This document shows positions 63,887 through 64,000 of a DNA stretch of 64,000 bases, one piece after another. Positions within the stretch are counted from its first letter, which is position 1. Every line of letters starts with the position of its first letter. Source of the stretch: Phytohabitans sp036906915 (lineage in GTDB: Bacteria > Actinomycetota > Actinomycetes > Mycobacteriales > Micromonosporaceae); NCBI RefSeq assembly GCF_036906915.1, contig NZ_JBAKHX010000007.1, positions 97,781 to 161,780 on the forward strand. The letters run 5' to 3'. The translations under genes and the position numbers were made by a program. The notes beneath the pieces were generated by a model. The model did not search any database. It was not told where the DNA came from and saw only the letters and a program-made list of their open reading frames with translations.

Positions 63887-64000
63887 ATCACCGTCACCGG
63901 TGAGCCGCTGCCGGCACGTTTGGCCAGGTCACTGGCTACTAGTGCCGCGTCTTTGAACGTTGATCGGGTAATGCCGTCTGTCTGACCTGGTTTGGGGCAG
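63887..64000. other. Right-edge segment without recognised gene
   Basis: The last 114 bases contain no long frame, tRNA or clear repeat. TTTGAACGTTGATCGGG and ATGCCGTCTGTCTGACC are seen but end in early stops, so any gene must start beyond the edge. Confidence 0.3.

Noticed and set aside
63887..64000. Insertion-sequence end at the right edge
   Set aside because: No terminal inverted repeat or transposase frame is visible within the window.

Overview
The window is high-GC actinobacterial DNA with short intergenic gaps, many ATGA/GTGA stop-start overlaps and frequent GTG starts. Mycothiol genes (mshA, a mycothiol-dependent isomerase-family protein), a BldN-type developmental sigma factor with an RsbN-like partner, Rex next to a hemACDB set, SenX3/RegX3/PhoU and the tiny ribosomal protein bS22 all point to a spore-forming or filamentous actinomycete. 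Micromonosporaceae is my best guess, but that is inference, not something the sequence proves. Most of the window (1-58 kb) reads as conserved core chromosome; the last 6 kb (about 58-64 kb) is accessory in character, with repeats, gene remnants and xenobiotic-response genes.

Layout. 1-2.3 kb: ferredoxin-dependent 2-oxoacid oxidoreductase korAB (korA cut by the left edge). 2.3-13.5 kb: secreted and envelope proteins (GHL10 hydrolase, phospholipase A2, lytic transglycosylase, ExeM/NucH nuclease), a large cyclase/NB-ARC regulator, an FmdB zinc ribbon and a double GNAT protein. 13.5-20 kb: an XRE regulator with a strong palindrome at its promoter, then the operon rex-hemA-hemC-hemD-hemB on the minus strand with a Rex site upstream. 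20-24.6 kb: two-component pair, HAD phosphatase, glutaredoxin-like protein and acyl-CoA synthetase. 24.6-31.8 kb: bldN with a structured leader and a coupled small ORF, the RsbN-like anti-sigma, HAD-IB hydrolase, an extracytoplasmic propeller-like protein, PlsC acyltransferase, SDR, bS22 and an excisionase-type HTH protein. 32-36.5 kb: an operon of membrane metallopeptidase, lipoprotein adaptor, ABC ATPase and MacB-like permease. 36.5-47 kb: proline dehydrogenase, CGNR regulator, TIM-barrel isomerase, Ppx/GppA, a cysteine-rich unknown, the SenX3-RegX3/PhoU phosphate system with a four-unit PHO box, phosphoglycerate mutase, an MFS carrier and a CoA transferase. 47-53 kb: YbjN, mshA, SDR plus methyltransferase, a sortase-type surface protein, a CAP protein and murB. 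53-58 kb: mycothiol-dependent enzyme, GH1 beta-glucosidase, LacI regulator and a CBM2 protein.

58-64 kb: GC tandem repeats and a 26-bp stem hairpin, gene remnants, then two transcription units (small ORF-MFS-DUF899, and SRPBCC-ArsR-truncated NTF2 protein). Both promoters carry the same palindrome, GCAAC-N6-GTTGC, immediately after the -10, so they look like one ArsR-controlled regulon. The window ends with an alpha/beta hydrolase preceded by a 16-codon leader peptide and a hairpin abutting the start codon, which resembles ribosome-mediated attenuation. That hydrolase is broken by a one-base length change in a run of seven G.

Most worth follow-up: the leader-peptide attenuator, the shared ArsR-type operator, and the bldN upstream ORF with its structured leader. 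No tRNA, rRNA, CRISPR array or intact insertion sequence was seen. No homology search or folding program was run; family assignments come from motifs and overall sequence character.
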